Shown: positions 35,583 to 43,215 of the stretch, piece by piece
Layout of the letters: each line of letters starts with the position of its first letter
How positions within the stretch are numbered: the first letter of the stretch is position 1
Source: an uncultured Duncaniella sp.
GTDB lineage: Bacteria; Bacteroidota; Bacteroidia; Bacteroidales; Muribaculaceae
Direction of reading: 5' to 3'
Assembly (NCBI GenBank): GCA_910586665.1
Contig: CAJUIX010000012.1
Coordinates: forward strand, 28,794-92,793
DNA length: 64,000 bases
The notes under the pieces: generated by a model
What the model was told of the DNA's origin: nothing
Seen by the model: the letters and a program-made list of their open reading frames with translations, nothing else
Databases searched by the model: none
Position numbers and translations under genes: made by a program

Positions 35583-35619
35583 AAAATCCGCTGATTCCGA
35601 TTGGGTCAGCGGATTTTTT
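35583..35619 (+). terminator. Intrinsic terminator of the early operon
   Basis: AAAATCCGCTGA (35583-35594) pairs with TCAGCGGATTTT (35606-35617) and runs into seven T. It closes the transposition gene operon. Confidence 0.85.
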
Positions 35620-35622
35620 TAG

Positions 35623-35630
35623 TATTTTTG
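35623..35630 (+). promoter_or_regulatory. -7 box directly before the 35635 gene
   Basis: TATTTTTG lies only 4 bases before the ATG at 35635, so the transcript should start at or next to the start codon (leaderless or nearly so). Confidence 0.5.
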
Positions 35631-35634
35631 CAGT

Positions 35635-35997
35635 ATGAGCGGATTACTGGAGAATATGGGCATACTGCCGTTTTTTGACCTGCCTGAGCCACAGCCGGCG
35701 AAAGCGCGCCGGCAGATGCGCACACCGGGCAGATCCGGCCTGGATATATGCAGCCGTCGCGAGCGGGTCGAGCAGCGCAACCGGGTCATGATTGCCAGGT
35801 ACTATTATTGGACGGAGTTAAAGCGCCGGCGATTTGACGACGTGCTGAAAATTTTGGCGGACAGGGAGTTCTTTATCGACGAGCGCACGGTGAGCAACGC
35901 CATACTCGACAATACGGAGCTATTTAACAGGTTGCTCGACGAGGGGGCTGATAGCAAAAGCCTCCGGCGGGACTATCCCGGTTTTGACTGGGACTAA
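35635..35997 (+). CDS. Phage protein, unknown, own promoter
   Basis: A 120-residue protein. The N-terminal third is Pro-rich (FFDLPEPQPAKARRQMRTPG). The C-terminal part is helical and basic, with MIARYYYWTELKRRRFDDVL and FIDERTVSNAILDNTEL, the latter HTH-like. It stands alone between the early terminator and a leftward structural block, and its stop meets the 36431 gene's end within 4 bases. Its isolated promoter suggests a regulator, but this is inference. Confidence 0.6.
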   Translation: MSGLLENMGILPFFDLPEPQPAKARRQMRTPGRSGLDICSRRERVEQRNRVMIARYYYWTELKRRRFDDVLKILADREFFIDERTVSNAILDNTELFNRLLDEGADSKSLRRDYPGFDWD

Positions 35998-36431
35998 TCC
36001 ATAAACTCCGTCTCGTACGTCATAGTGTACACCCTCAGTCCGTCCGAGCGTTTTTCGGGGACGCAGCGCAGGCGCCGTATCGGGTTGCACAGGCCTCCGC
36101 CTCCCCACCACTGTAGGGCCTTATGAATCTTTTGCAGCGTGTCCAGCCTGGCGAGTGCCTGGCGTCGCACGCTGACCGGCGCCGCGGTGTTTGTCGCCCC
36201 GGCTCGGGTGAAGGCCACGCGCAGGGTGATACCGGCCCTCACGCGCTGCGACCCGGCAAGGTGGTTTTTACAGTCGACATAGGCCATGTCGACAAGCGCG
36301 CACGGGAAGGCCACAGCCGGGCGCTCGGAAGAGTTGAGCTGTCCCTCCTCCAGGTCTATCCAGCGCAGGTCCGGGACCTCGGTCTCGAGACGGTCGCAGA
36401 CCGCTATAACAAGCTCCTTATCCATAATCAA
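35994..36431 (-). CDS. Putative phage tail-completion or neck protein
   Basis: A 145-residue protein, last of the leftward structural block. It starts MDKELVIAVCDRLETEVPDL and has an alpha-beta pattern (VAFPCALVDMAYVDC, VRAGITLRVAFTRAG) like the tail terminator proteins of gp37/DUF1834 type that follow gpG in Mu-like phages. The family match is by pattern and position only. The start may be 36431 or the second Met at 36425. Confidence 0.55.
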   Translation of the reverse strand: MIMDKELVIAVCDRLETEVPDLRWIDLEEGQLNSSERPAVAFPCALVDMAYVDCKNHLAGSQRVRAGITLRVAFTRAGATNTAAPVSVRRQALARLDTLQKIHKALQWWGGGGLCNPIRRLRCVPEKRSDGLRVYTMTYETEFMD

Positions 36432-36433
36432 TA

Positions 36434-36910
36434 TTATTTATCGGTTTTTGACCGTATCATACCCTCTATACGGTCATGTATCATATCATTAAGCTCGGCA
36501 GAGTCCCCCATGAAGCGGCGCTGCACGATGTCGGCCATGCGGGTGTGCGCCCCCACATCATACGTCTTGCCGTTGCGGGTGCGCTGATGGGCCGGGACAG
36601 AGACCGGCCCGGAATAGCCCTCGTTATGCACGGCGGCATAGCCGACCTTGCTGTTGCCGGCGGAGATCACAACGCGCTCGGGTGTGATGACGGCAGGACG
36701 TATGCTGTTGACGAGGTTGCCAGAGTTGACGAGCAGCGAGCCGGTCTTCTTGGGCACCCTGGCCGGCTCCCAAGGATTGCCGTCAAAGCCCTTGGCCGTA
36801 AATGTCGACTTGTAATACTCGGCAGCCGTTTCCGCCACGACCTCCGCGGCATCGGCCATGATGTCGTCGGGGAGGGAGCATAAATAATCTGATAATTCGG
36901 TGATGTTCAT
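36434..36910 (-). CDS. gpG-like phage virion morphogenesis protein
   Basis: A 158-residue protein from the ATG at 36910. It has an N-terminal helix (DIMADAAEVVAETAAEYYKS), GFDGNPWEPARVPKKTGSLL, NSGNLVNSIRPAVITPERVV and VGYAAVHNEGYSG, the signature of Mu gpG and related head-tail completion proteins. A longer frame to 37054 would read through the structured RNA region and has unnatural composition, so 36910 is chosen. Confidence 0.85.
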   Translation of the reverse strand: MNITELSDYLCSLPDDIMADAAEVVAETAAEYYKSTFTAKGFDGNPWEPARVPKKTGSLLVNSGNLVNSIRPAVITPERVVISAGNSKVGYAAVHNEGYSGPVSVPAHQRTRNGKTYDVGAHTRMADIVQRRFMGDSAELNDMIHDRIEGMIRSKTDK

Positions 36911-36922
36911 AAAAATAATTGT

Positions 36923-36930
36923 TATATTTG
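36923..36930 (+). promoter_or_regulatory. -7 box of the structured RNA gene
   Basis: TATATTTG, an exact TAnnTTTG match, on the strand opposite to the flanking structural genes. The -33 region is weak. It overlaps TTTGCAGACGAATCGCAG (36927-36944), which resembles the repeated sites at 42109-42147. Confidence 0.6.
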
Positions 36931-36935
36931 CAGAC

Positions 36936-37147
36936 GAATCGCAGTCTGCCGGGGGTGAATCGGCCATGCCAACACCTCGCGGGTGACGGGGGCATGGAAA
37001 GACTGGGCGCGATACAGCGGCAGGCTGCGTAACCCGAAGCAGGGGCAGAAACACCGGCTATCCAACCGTATGAAGCGGAACCGCCACGGGCTGGCGTTTC
37101 CAATAATTAGGACGGCGGACGCGAGGATCTGTCCCTACGATTTTTTT
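36936..37147 (+). ncRNA. Candidate structured phage RNA opposite the capsid-toxin gene
   Basis: This 224-base gap between two leftward genes has its own rightward promoter and terminator. An 11-bp helix joins GCAGTCTGCCG (36941-36951) with CGGCAGGCTGC (37018-37028), one U-G wobble. Inside it is CCATGCC/GGCATGG (36964-36970, 36991-36997) topped by CACC/GGTG. A third hairpin, GGAAcCGCC with GGCGtTTCC, is at 37077-37101. Two alternative terminator stems, TAGGAC/GTCC(C)TA or GGAC/GTCC, precede seven T at 37141-37147. There is no credible protein. The last bases overlap the 3' end of the convergent capsid-toxin gene. I do not recognise the RNA family. Confidence 0.65.
37108..37147 (+). terminator. 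Intrinsic terminator of the structured RNA
   Basis: TAGGAC (37108-37113) pairs with GTCCCTA (37131-37137, one bulge) or, more locally, GGAC (37117-37120) with GTCC (37131-37134). Seven T follow at 37141-37147, inside the last codons of the convergent gene. Confidence 0.6.
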
Positions 37148-39639
37148 ATAAGCAATCCCCGTCTGTAACGCCAGCGCGGGTCAATGTGCCTGCTTCCGCG
37201 CCCCTTATCTTTTATCTTGGGGTCAGAGCATATCTCAAACCATGTCGTAATCCTATATACTGTCCCTTCGTCCACCTCGCAAATCACATTGACGGCCCTC
37301 TCCTCGTAAAACTTGATGAAATTCAGATTGCGGAAAGAGCCTGTATAGTCATTCAGCCACACCTCGTCGGGGTTTGCGAGCACATCGGCGATACAGCCGA
37401 GCAGGGGGACGCGTGTCTTGATGTATTTTTTTGACGTATGCGTCGAGAAGACCTTGTCGTCCATTAATACCCTGCGACCCATGTAATCCGTCAGGACGTG
37501 GTTTGCCGAAAGCCATGAGGACGGGTCTCCTGAAAAAGCCGGAGGCAGTGGTTCCTTTGCCGAGTCGAGTTTCTTGCGGAACGAGTCAAGGCCGTAGTCG
37601 TTATAATACAGCCTGCCGAGATATTTTGCCGCCTTGTCGGGGAACTTGCGGATGTACTGCTGGTTTTTGTCAAATATCTCCGCGGTATCACCCCTGTTGA
37701 CATCCCAGCCCTGGGCCTTGCACTGCGCCCATTCCGTGGTACCGAGGTAGTCGTCAACAATACGCTGCATGGCCTTTATGTCGACACCTTCCGCCTCATG
37801 GCGCATGAGCGGGGCCACGCGGCAGCGGCATTTCCACCCGTTTGGCGGGAATATCTTTTTCCAGCGCGGGTCCGAGGCCTCGAGTATGACCCCGTCAAGC
37901 TTGCGGTGCTCCTCCCTGACCCTCTCATCCCCCACCGTGACGTATTTCCAGTAGGGGAAAAGCCCGGTCTTGCCCCTGAGCCGGCGGTAGTTGCTTGCAG
38001 ACTCCGCGGTGAGCACGGCGGTCTCATACTCCGTGCGCTGCCATGTGCGGTTGAACGTCGTGCATATCCCCCGCGCCCTCTTTTCAAAGTCCGTATATGA
38101 GGAGCTGTCGCGGAAGGCCTTGTTGAGCGCCTGTATCTCGGCAAGGGTCTTCCCGGCAGAGAAGTGGAAGAGATTCATCTCCAGGGCGGTTATGAAGGCG
38201 TCATCCCGCAGGCCGTAGGAATACGACAGGTCGGCATTGGCCAGGGTGCGTCTGAACGACGTTCTGACGGCGTTTAAAAGGTCGTCGGAGATGAATTTGA
38301 ACAACTCCGGCGAGAATGTCGCCGCCGACCCCGATGCCACCCCGGCTATCAGACGCCCCTCCAGGGAGGTATCGTCAGACAGGGTCGTGGGGAGATTTCC
38401 AGTCGGCGCCCCGTCCCGCGGGGCCTTGACGAAAAAATCCCACATGCGCCGGAATATGTTGCGGTCCGAGTTTTCCACATGGCCGTCATACGCGCCGCCC
38501 GGGCCAAACGCAGCATCCTGCCGCGCGTCCCTGCGGGCTACGGGCTCCCCGTCCTTTGGCATGGGTATGGAATATTTTTCATGCAGGAAGCTCTGCGGGA
38601 TCTCGATGATGTCCGAAAGCCGCAGGACATCGTCGACGGTGAGCTGCTCGGCGGCCTTCGGAAATACAAACTTGCCGCCGGCCACCGGGTAGCCGCGGGC
38701 CTCGAGCACGGGGAGGACGCGCTGGTTCAGGACGCGCTGCACATAGCGCAGATCCGACATGTTCTTGCCTTCCTCGACCTCCTTGTGGACCTCGCCGAGG
38801 GACCTCGCCCCCCTGTCACCCTGGACGGTGGTCAGGGTCTGCCCGAGGATTGTTATGAGGATCTCCTCGTTGTTGGCCCTGCGGAACTCGTCATACGATG
38901 TGCCGGAGCCGGAACCCGACTCCTTTGTCTCGACCTCCGCCTCCTTAGGTATGACGACGTATGGTGCCGACCCGGCCTTTTCAAAGGCCTCCTCGAGCAG
39001 CCTGCGGCTCTCGGGGTCGTAGGTGTTGTACTTGCCGATGCGCTGGGGCATGCCGAAGAGCTCCACCCACTGGGACCAGTCGCCGAAGCCGCCGCGCTTG
39101 TATATGGCGTATGGTGCCGCCCTGAGCAGGAGTCCGAAGTCCCTGTCCTCGCCGAGGACGAGCAGGAAGCTGTCGCCGTCAAAGGGGATGCCGGTATCGT
39201 CGCCCGTCTCGAGCAGTATGGCCCGGCTCCGCAGGTCTATATGCTTGGGAGGTATGGGATGGACGTCGAAGCCGTCGCGGAAGTCAAACTCGATACCCGA
39301 GCGCCCGTAGATCCTCTTTTTGGCAATCTCCGTGAGGAGTGTCTCCCAGGCCACGGTGTCCATGAGCCCGGAAATCTCCTCCACCTCCTCGCCGGTGGCG
39401 CTCTGGAAGGTCAGCTCCGAATTTGTCACCGCGTCAATCCTCTTCTGCACGGCGTCCGACAGCACGCCGTCGATCATGATGTCGTCAAAGAGGTCGTAGA
39501 GCTGCTTGACGCGCCCGTTGTCAGCCGACTTGAGCGCGGTACGCCAATCGCCCACGTCGTAGGGCTTGCGGACGGGCGCCTTGATCACGAGCTGCTGCAC
39601 CACCACCGGCTGTCTGCCGTTATTTTGTTTTTTAGCCAT
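37135..39639 (-). CDS. DUF935 portal fused to MuF head-morphogenesis domain and a C-terminal nuclease-like toxin domain
   Basis: An 834-residue protein from the ATG at 39639 (MAKKQNNGRQPVVV). Residues 1 to about 430 are a DUF935 portal (KRIYGRSGIEFDFRDGFDVH, LRYVQRVLNQRVLPVLEARG). Residues about 530-620 are the MuF domain (VGDERVREEHRKLDGV, FPPNGWKCRCRVAP). The last 130 residues (VLMDDKVFSTHTSKKYIKTR, EVWLNDYTG, TVYRITTWFEI, RYRRGLLIKKS) resemble PBECR-type domains of the barnase/EndoU/colicin/RelE nuclease superfamily found at MuF C-termini. Mu uses separate portal and F proteins. No immunity protein gene is adjacent; a structured RNA lies directly downstream on the opposite strand. Confidence 0.8.
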   Translation of the reverse strand: MAKKQNNGRQPVVVQQLVIKAPVRKPYDVGDWRTALKSADNGRVKQLYDLFDDIMIDGVLSDAVQKRIDAVTNSELTFQSATGEEVEEISGLMDTVAWETLLTEIAKKRIYGRSGIEFDFRDGFDVHPIPPKHIDLRSRAILLETGDDTGIPFDGDSFLLVLGEDRDFGLLLRAAPYAIYKRGGFGDWSQWVELFGMPQRIGKYNTYDPESRRLLEEAFEKAGSAPYVVIPKEAEVETKESGSGSGTSYDEFRRANNEEILITILGQTLTTVQGDRGARSLGEVHKEVEEGKNMSDLRYVQRVLNQRVLPVLEARGYPVAGGKFVFPKAAEQLTVDDVLRLSDIIEIPQSFLHEKYSIPMPKDGEPVARRDARQDAAFGPGGAYDGHVENSDRNIFRRMWDFFVKAPRDGAPTGNLPTTLSDDTSLEGRLIAGVASGSAATFSPELFKFISDDLLNAVRTSFRRTLANADLSYSYGLRDDAFITALEMNLFHFSAGKTLAEIQALNKAFRDSSSYTDFEKRARGICTTFNRTWQRTEYETAVLTAESASNYRRLRGKTGLFPYWKYVTVGDERVREEHRKLDGVILEASDPRWKKIFPPNGWKCRCRVAPLMRHEAEGVDIKAMQRIVDDYLGTTEWAQCKAQGWDVNRGDTAEIFDKNQQYIRKFPDKAAKYLGRLYYNDYGLDSFRKKLDSAKEPLPPAFSGDPSSWLSANHVLTDYMGRRVLMDDKVFSTHTSKKYIKTRVPLLGCIADVLANPDEVWLNDYTGSFRNLNFIKFYEERAVNVICEVDEGTVYRITTWFEICSDPKIKDKGRGSRHIDPRWRYRRGLLIKKS

Positions 39640-39652
39640 AATATGCGGATAA

Positions 39653-40081
39653 TTAATAATGTTGTTGTCTTTTGGGATTGCTGCCGTATATGTACTCACC
39701 GGCTGTGTCGGGCTTGCCGTCGCCGTCTTCGTCCACCACGGGGAGCGCGGGGGTCACATCCCCCTTTTGGACCTGGCGGAGCCATGCCACGGCGCGCTCG
39801 TACCTGTCCTGTCTGAGTTGCAGGTCGGTGCCGGCGTTGCAGAGGTTGACAAAATGCCATACGGCAATATCCTTGACAAAGACCAGCAGCAGGGCGTTGC
39901 GCTCCTTGCCCCTGGCGCCGAAAATCTTGTCACGGTCGTAGGAGCCGAGATAGCCGTATGCCTCCTGTATGGCGGCGTCAATGGCCGCCATGAGGTTTGT
40001 CTCGTCCTCCCGGCTTATCACGTCGATGTTTTCCCGGTAGAGGTGGGTTTCAAGTTCCCGGGGCGAGATGTAAGAGTCCAT
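39653..40081 (-). CDS. Mu gp36-like protein (DUF1320)
   Basis: A 142-residue protein from the ATG at 40081: MDSYISPRELETHLYRENID, IDAAIQEAYGYLGSYDRDKI, VFVKDIAVWHFVNLCN, then RYERAVAWLRQVQKGDVTP. This is the gp36/DUF1320 pattern of a head-tail connector. It follows terL by 2 bases and precedes the portal by 13 bases. A longer frame to 40168 overlaps terL and is rejected. Confidence 0.85.
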   Translation of the reverse strand: MDSYISPRELETHLYRENIDVISREDETNLMAAIDAAIQEAYGYLGSYDRDKIFGARGKERNALLLVFVKDIAVWHFVNLCNAGTDLQLRQDRYERAVAWLRQVQKGDVTPALPVVDEDGDGKPDTAGEYIYGSNPKRQQHY

Positions 40082-40083
40082 AG

Positions 40084-41604
40084 TCAAAATCTTTTTTTGT
40101 TTGCCGCCCTGGAGCCTATCGTGTATGACCCGGCCTCGAGCGTCGATATTTTTTGGTTGATGATCCACACGGCACCCTCGACGCAGTCCACGCCGTCAGC
40201 AGGTGACTTCATGGCCCGGTTGACGAGCAGGAACTGCTCCTCGAGACGTACCATGTGCGGGTTGTCCCTCTCGGCGATGTTGAGCACGAGCCTCCCCTGG
40301 CGGTTGAGCGGCTCGAGGTTGCCCTCGATGCGGTCAAACTTCTCGGGCTTCTTGCGCGTGTCCGGGATTATGCCGATATGCCCCCTGGAGGACGCCTTGT
40401 CCGCAAACAGGGGGATGAAGACCTGCTCGTAGAACGGGTCCTGGAGCTTGTTGTTTTCTATATAATTGTATACCTGCGTCTTGTCGCCGGCATAGTCCCG
40501 GAGGTAGTAGTACCAGTTGACAAACTCGTCGTTGACGACGTGGTCGAGGTAGCCGGTATAGACGTAAAAGACACCGTCGTAATACCCCACGAGGAAGGCG
40601 GCCTTGAAGGACGTAGCCTTGTTTTTAGAGTTGGAGGGAGCCGGGTCGCCGTATGCCACGGCGAAACGTAGTTTTGAAAGCGGCGGGCACTTTCCCCAGC
40701 GGATCTCTTTGAAAGTCTCCCCCTCGGCGAGCGGGTTGTTCATGTACTCCTGCTGGAAAGACCGGGTGCTGATTTTTGACTCGATACGGGCTATGCGGGC
40801 CTCGGTGTTTTTCTCGGGCCATGTGGAGCGCCCGTCCTTGTCGCGGATGTTGACAACGTCCCAGTGGTCGGCCCTCTCGCCGGCGCGCCTCACGCAGCAG
40901 TCGAGGGCTATGATGTTGCCGCAGAATACCACCAGCAGGTCCTCGCTGACGGAGCGCGTCGGAAACAGGGCCTGCTCGAACCAGTCCCACTTCTTTTTAA
41001 GCGTGTCGGGGTTGCGGCAGTCCTGGTCGGTGTCAAAGTCGTCGACCAGGGCCACGTCGGGACGCACGGCGTCCTTGCGCGTGCCTCGCGGGGACTCCAG
41101 GGCGCCGAGGGCGCGGAACGAGGCACCGTTGTTAAGGGAGAATTCGTCGGCGGTCCACGAGCCGTACTCGCGCAGGTCCCCGTAATACGCCTTGAGCAGC
41201 GAGTTTGACTCGAAGGCCTTTTTGTAGGGCTCGAGGAGGCGCGCCGCGTTGTCGTGCGAGTTGGATATAAGCAGTATGTTGCGCTTGCGCCCGGTGCAGA
41301 CCAGGTACGTCACGGTCATAAACACGATGGTCGACTTTGCGAGCTCACGCGACCAGGAGAGCACCTCGTACCACTCGGGATTGGATGTGATGCGCCTGAT
41401 CGCGCGCTTGTGGAAGGTAGTGAAAGGGTAGCGGGCATACTCGGAAAAGAAAAACGTGATCCACCCCACGGGGTCTGTCTCGAGCTTCTCGAGCTTGCGC
41501 CGGCGCTCCGCCGGCGACAGGTTGTCGACAGCCTTGTCACGCTTGAGCGCGCGGTAAAACTCGCCCCACTCCCTGTAGGCCTGGATGTCGTCTATTTTAC
41601 CCAT
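40084..41604 (-). CDS. Phage terminase large subunit
   Basis: A 506-residue packaging motor. The Walker A-like loop is SRELAKST (85-92) and Walker B VALVDDFD (184-191). The C-terminal nuclease has FAVAYGDPAPSNSKNKATSF and FYVYTGYLDHVVNDEF, giving metal-binding acids. It cuts and pumps DNA into the prohead. It overlaps the small subunit gene by 13 bases. Confidence 0.9.
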   Translation of the reverse strand: MGKIDDIQAYREWGEFYRALKRDKAVDNLSPAERRRKLEKLETDPVGWITFFFSEYARYPFTTFHKRAIRRITSNPEWYEVLSWSRELAKSTIVFMTVTYLVCTGRKRNILLISNSHDNAARLLEPYKKAFESNSLLKAYYGDLREYGSWTADEFSLNNGASFRALGALESPRGTRKDAVRPDVALVDDFDTDQDCRNPDTLKKKWDWFEQALFPTRSVSEDLLVVFCGNIIALDCCVRRAGERADHWDVVNIRDKDGRSTWPEKNTEARIARIESKISTRSFQQEYMNNPLAEGETFKEIRWGKCPPLSKLRFAVAYGDPAPSNSKNKATSFKAAFLVGYYDGVFYVYTGYLDHVVNDEFVNWYYYLRDYAGDKTQVYNYIENNKLQDPFYEQVFIPLFADKASSRGHIGIIPDTRKKPEKFDRIEGNLEPLNRQGRLVLNIAERDNPHMVRLEEQFLLVNRAMKSPADGVDCVEGAVWIINQKISTLEAGSYTIGSRAANKKRF

Positions 41605-42053
41605 TTCATCTTTTCCTTAATATATGAGTCAAGATAGTCGCTCAGCTCCTTGGCCTTGTCAAGGTCGACCTTGCGGACAAACTCGAGGATGCCGCGCGAC
41701 ACATTATATATATCGCGTATCGATGCGTCCTGCTCGAGGGCCTCGAGGTCGGCTGTGAGCTTGCGCCGGATGTCGGCCTCGGCGGTGGTCGGAAACCGCT
41801 TGCCCTCCTCCTTGGACGCGATGGAGCGGTCGAGCTCGTCGAGCTGTGACAGTGTCGAGGCTATGCGCTCCTCCCGTGTCTGTAGGAGGTTGAGCTTGAG
41901 TCCCTCCCATTCTTTAGCCCATTTGTTGATTGTGGCACGCGAGACGCCGACCCTGTCGGCAATCTCCTGCTGGGTCAGGCTCTCCTTGAGATATATGAGC
42001 TTGGCCCACTCCTTGCGCTGGTTTGGTTTGAGATTATCGGTCATAACGGTCAA
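41592..42053 (-). CDS. Terminase small subunit-like HTH protein (DUF1804 type)
   Basis: A 153-residue protein. The N-terminal HTH (LTQQEIADRVGVSRATINKW) is followed by a coiled-coil helical region (TREERIASTLSQLDELDRSI) and a C-terminal helix for oligomerisation. It should recognise phage DNA ends and deliver them to the large subunit. It is first in the leftward block, and its ATG lies only about 10 bases after the -7 box at 42071-42064, so the message is nearly leaderless. Confidence 0.85.
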   Translation of the reverse strand: MTVMTDNLKPNQRKEWAKLIYLKESLTQQEIADRVGVSRATINKWAKEWEGLKLNLLQTREERIASTLSQLDELDRSIASKEEGKRFPTTAEADIRRKLTADLEALEQDASIRDIYNVSRGILEFVRKVDLDKAKELSDYLDSYIKEKMKWVK

Positions 42054-42063
42054 AATTACGGTC

Positions 42064-42071
42064 CAAAGGTA
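42064..42071 (-). promoter_or_regulatory. -7 box of the leftward packaging operon
   Basis: Reads TACCTTTG on the minus strand. The repeated 18-bp sites begin 38 bases upstream of it (42109), a place suited to an activator. Confidence 0.6.
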
Positions 42072-42108
42072 GCTATGCCAGGGCTTTTAAAAAATCCGTG
42101 TTGTATCA

Positions 42109-42168
42109 AACTGCAATCAAACGCAGTTTAACTGCAAACAATCGCAGACGGCTGCAACCCGATTTGCC
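42109..42168. promoter_or_regulatory. 18-bp sites repeated with 21-bp period at the divergent structural promoter
   Basis: AACTGCAATCAAACGCAG (42109-42126) and AACTGCAAACAATCGCAG (42130-42147) share 16 of 18 bases and start 21 bases apart, two helical turns. A weaker third copy, GGCTGCAACCCGATTTGCCG, starts at 42150. They lie between the leftward terS and rightward protease genes. A similar sequence overlaps the promoter of the structured RNA at 36927-36944. Confidence 0.65.
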
Positions 42169-42215
42169 GGAGGACGCGGAATCCCCGAATTTTGCGACAA
42201 AATCACAGTGCAAAA

Positions 42216-43196
42216 ATGAGTAAGAAGACATTTGTCCTGCATGACGAGACAGTCAACACCTACGGATTCCGCATGCTAACGTCGGGGGCCGACCTCACGG
42301 AGTTTAGGAAGAATCCCGTGATGCTGCTCAACCATAACGACTACGACCTGCCCATAGGCCGCTGGGAGGACATACGCGTCGAGGACGGCAGGATCCTTGC
42401 CGACGCGGTGTTTGACATGGGTGACCCCCGCGCGGCCGCGGTGGCCCGCAAGGTCGAGGAGGGCTTTATACGCATGGCATCCGTCGGCGCGTGGCCCCCG
42501 GAGGAAAAGAGCGACGCCTACGACCTCATGCTCCCCAACCAAAAATACCCCACGGTCACAAAGTGGACCATGCGCGAGGCGAGCATAGTGACTATCGGCG
42601 CCAATCATAACGCGCTCGTCTTTTACGACAGGGACAGCAACCAACTCATCGACCCGGCCAAGGGGGACAACCTTGTCAGGCTGATGGATAATAATAACCA
42701 ACCAAAAACAACCAAGAAAATGAGTGTATTAACCGGATTACTCAACCTACAGGACTCGGCAAGCGAGGCACAGATCACGGAGGCCGTGCAGTCAGTCCTC
42801 AGAGACCGTGACCGTATCAAGGCTGAGAACGAGAGTCTCACCGCCGAGATCGACCGGCACAACAACGAGAAACGCGAGGCGCAGAAGGTGCAGGCCGTCA
42901 GCCTAACCGACGCGGCCATAAAGGACGGACGCCTCGACGCCAGGGGGCGCGACGGTATGCTGGCCCTCTTCGACAAGGATTTCGACAGCGCCAAGGCGAT
43001 GCTCGAGTCAATCCCGCAGCGGCAGTCCGTGAGCGCCATGCTCGGCCAGCAGCACGACACCGCGCTCTCCGACATCAGGGACAAGAGCTGGGACGAGCTC
43101 GACAAGGCCGGACGCCTCCTCGAGCTGAAAGACAAGGCCCCGGACCTCTACAAGGAAAAATTCAAGGCGCGCTTCGGCGTGGAGCCTAAACTCTAA
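42216..43196 (+). CDS. Prohead protease fused to scaffold
   Basis: A 326-residue protein from the ATG at 42216. The N-terminal half is a U35/S78-like prohead protease: VMLLNHNDYDLPIGRWEDI with the likely catalytic His, then FIRMASVGAWPPEE and MREASIVTIGANHNALV. From about residue 170 a coiled coil (LRDRDRIKAENESLTAEIDR) and a C-terminal tail form the scaffold. It should assemble and mature the capsid, as Mu gpI/Z does. The internal Met at MSVLTGLLNL could give a separate scaffold. Confidence 0.85.
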   Translation: MSKKTFVLHDETVNTYGFRMLTSGADLTEFRKNPVMLLNHNDYDLPIGRWEDIRVEDGRILADAVFDMGDPRAAAVARKVEEGFIRMASVGAWPPEEKSDAYDLMLPNQKYPTVTKWTMREASIVTIGANHNALVFYDRDSNQLIDPAKGDNLVRLMDNNNQPKTTKKMSVLTGLLNLQDSASEAQITEAVQSVLRDRDRIKAENESLTAEIDRHNNEKREAQKVQAVSLTDAAIKDGRLDARGRDGMLALFDKDFDSAKAMLESIPQRQSVSAMLGQQHDTALSDIRDKSWDELDKAGRLLELKDKAPDLYKEKFKARFGVEPKL

Positions 43197-43215
43197 CCAA
43201 TTACAAATACCAGAC

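Noticed and set aside
36936..37107. DGR template repeat or tRNA
   Set aside because: No reverse transcriptase or variable repeat is in the window, and no cloverleaf with the needed T-arm could be drawn.
36983..37168. 61-residue plus-strand frame inside the structured RNA
   Set aside because: No ribosome site, odd composition, and it covers the hairpins and terminator; the region reads better as non-coding RNA.
38479..39816. 445-residue plus-strand frame
   Set aside because: It lies over the portal-MuF gene in the antisense frame, with Val/Leu/Asp/Glu-rich composition typical of the complement of a high-GC gene, and matches no family.
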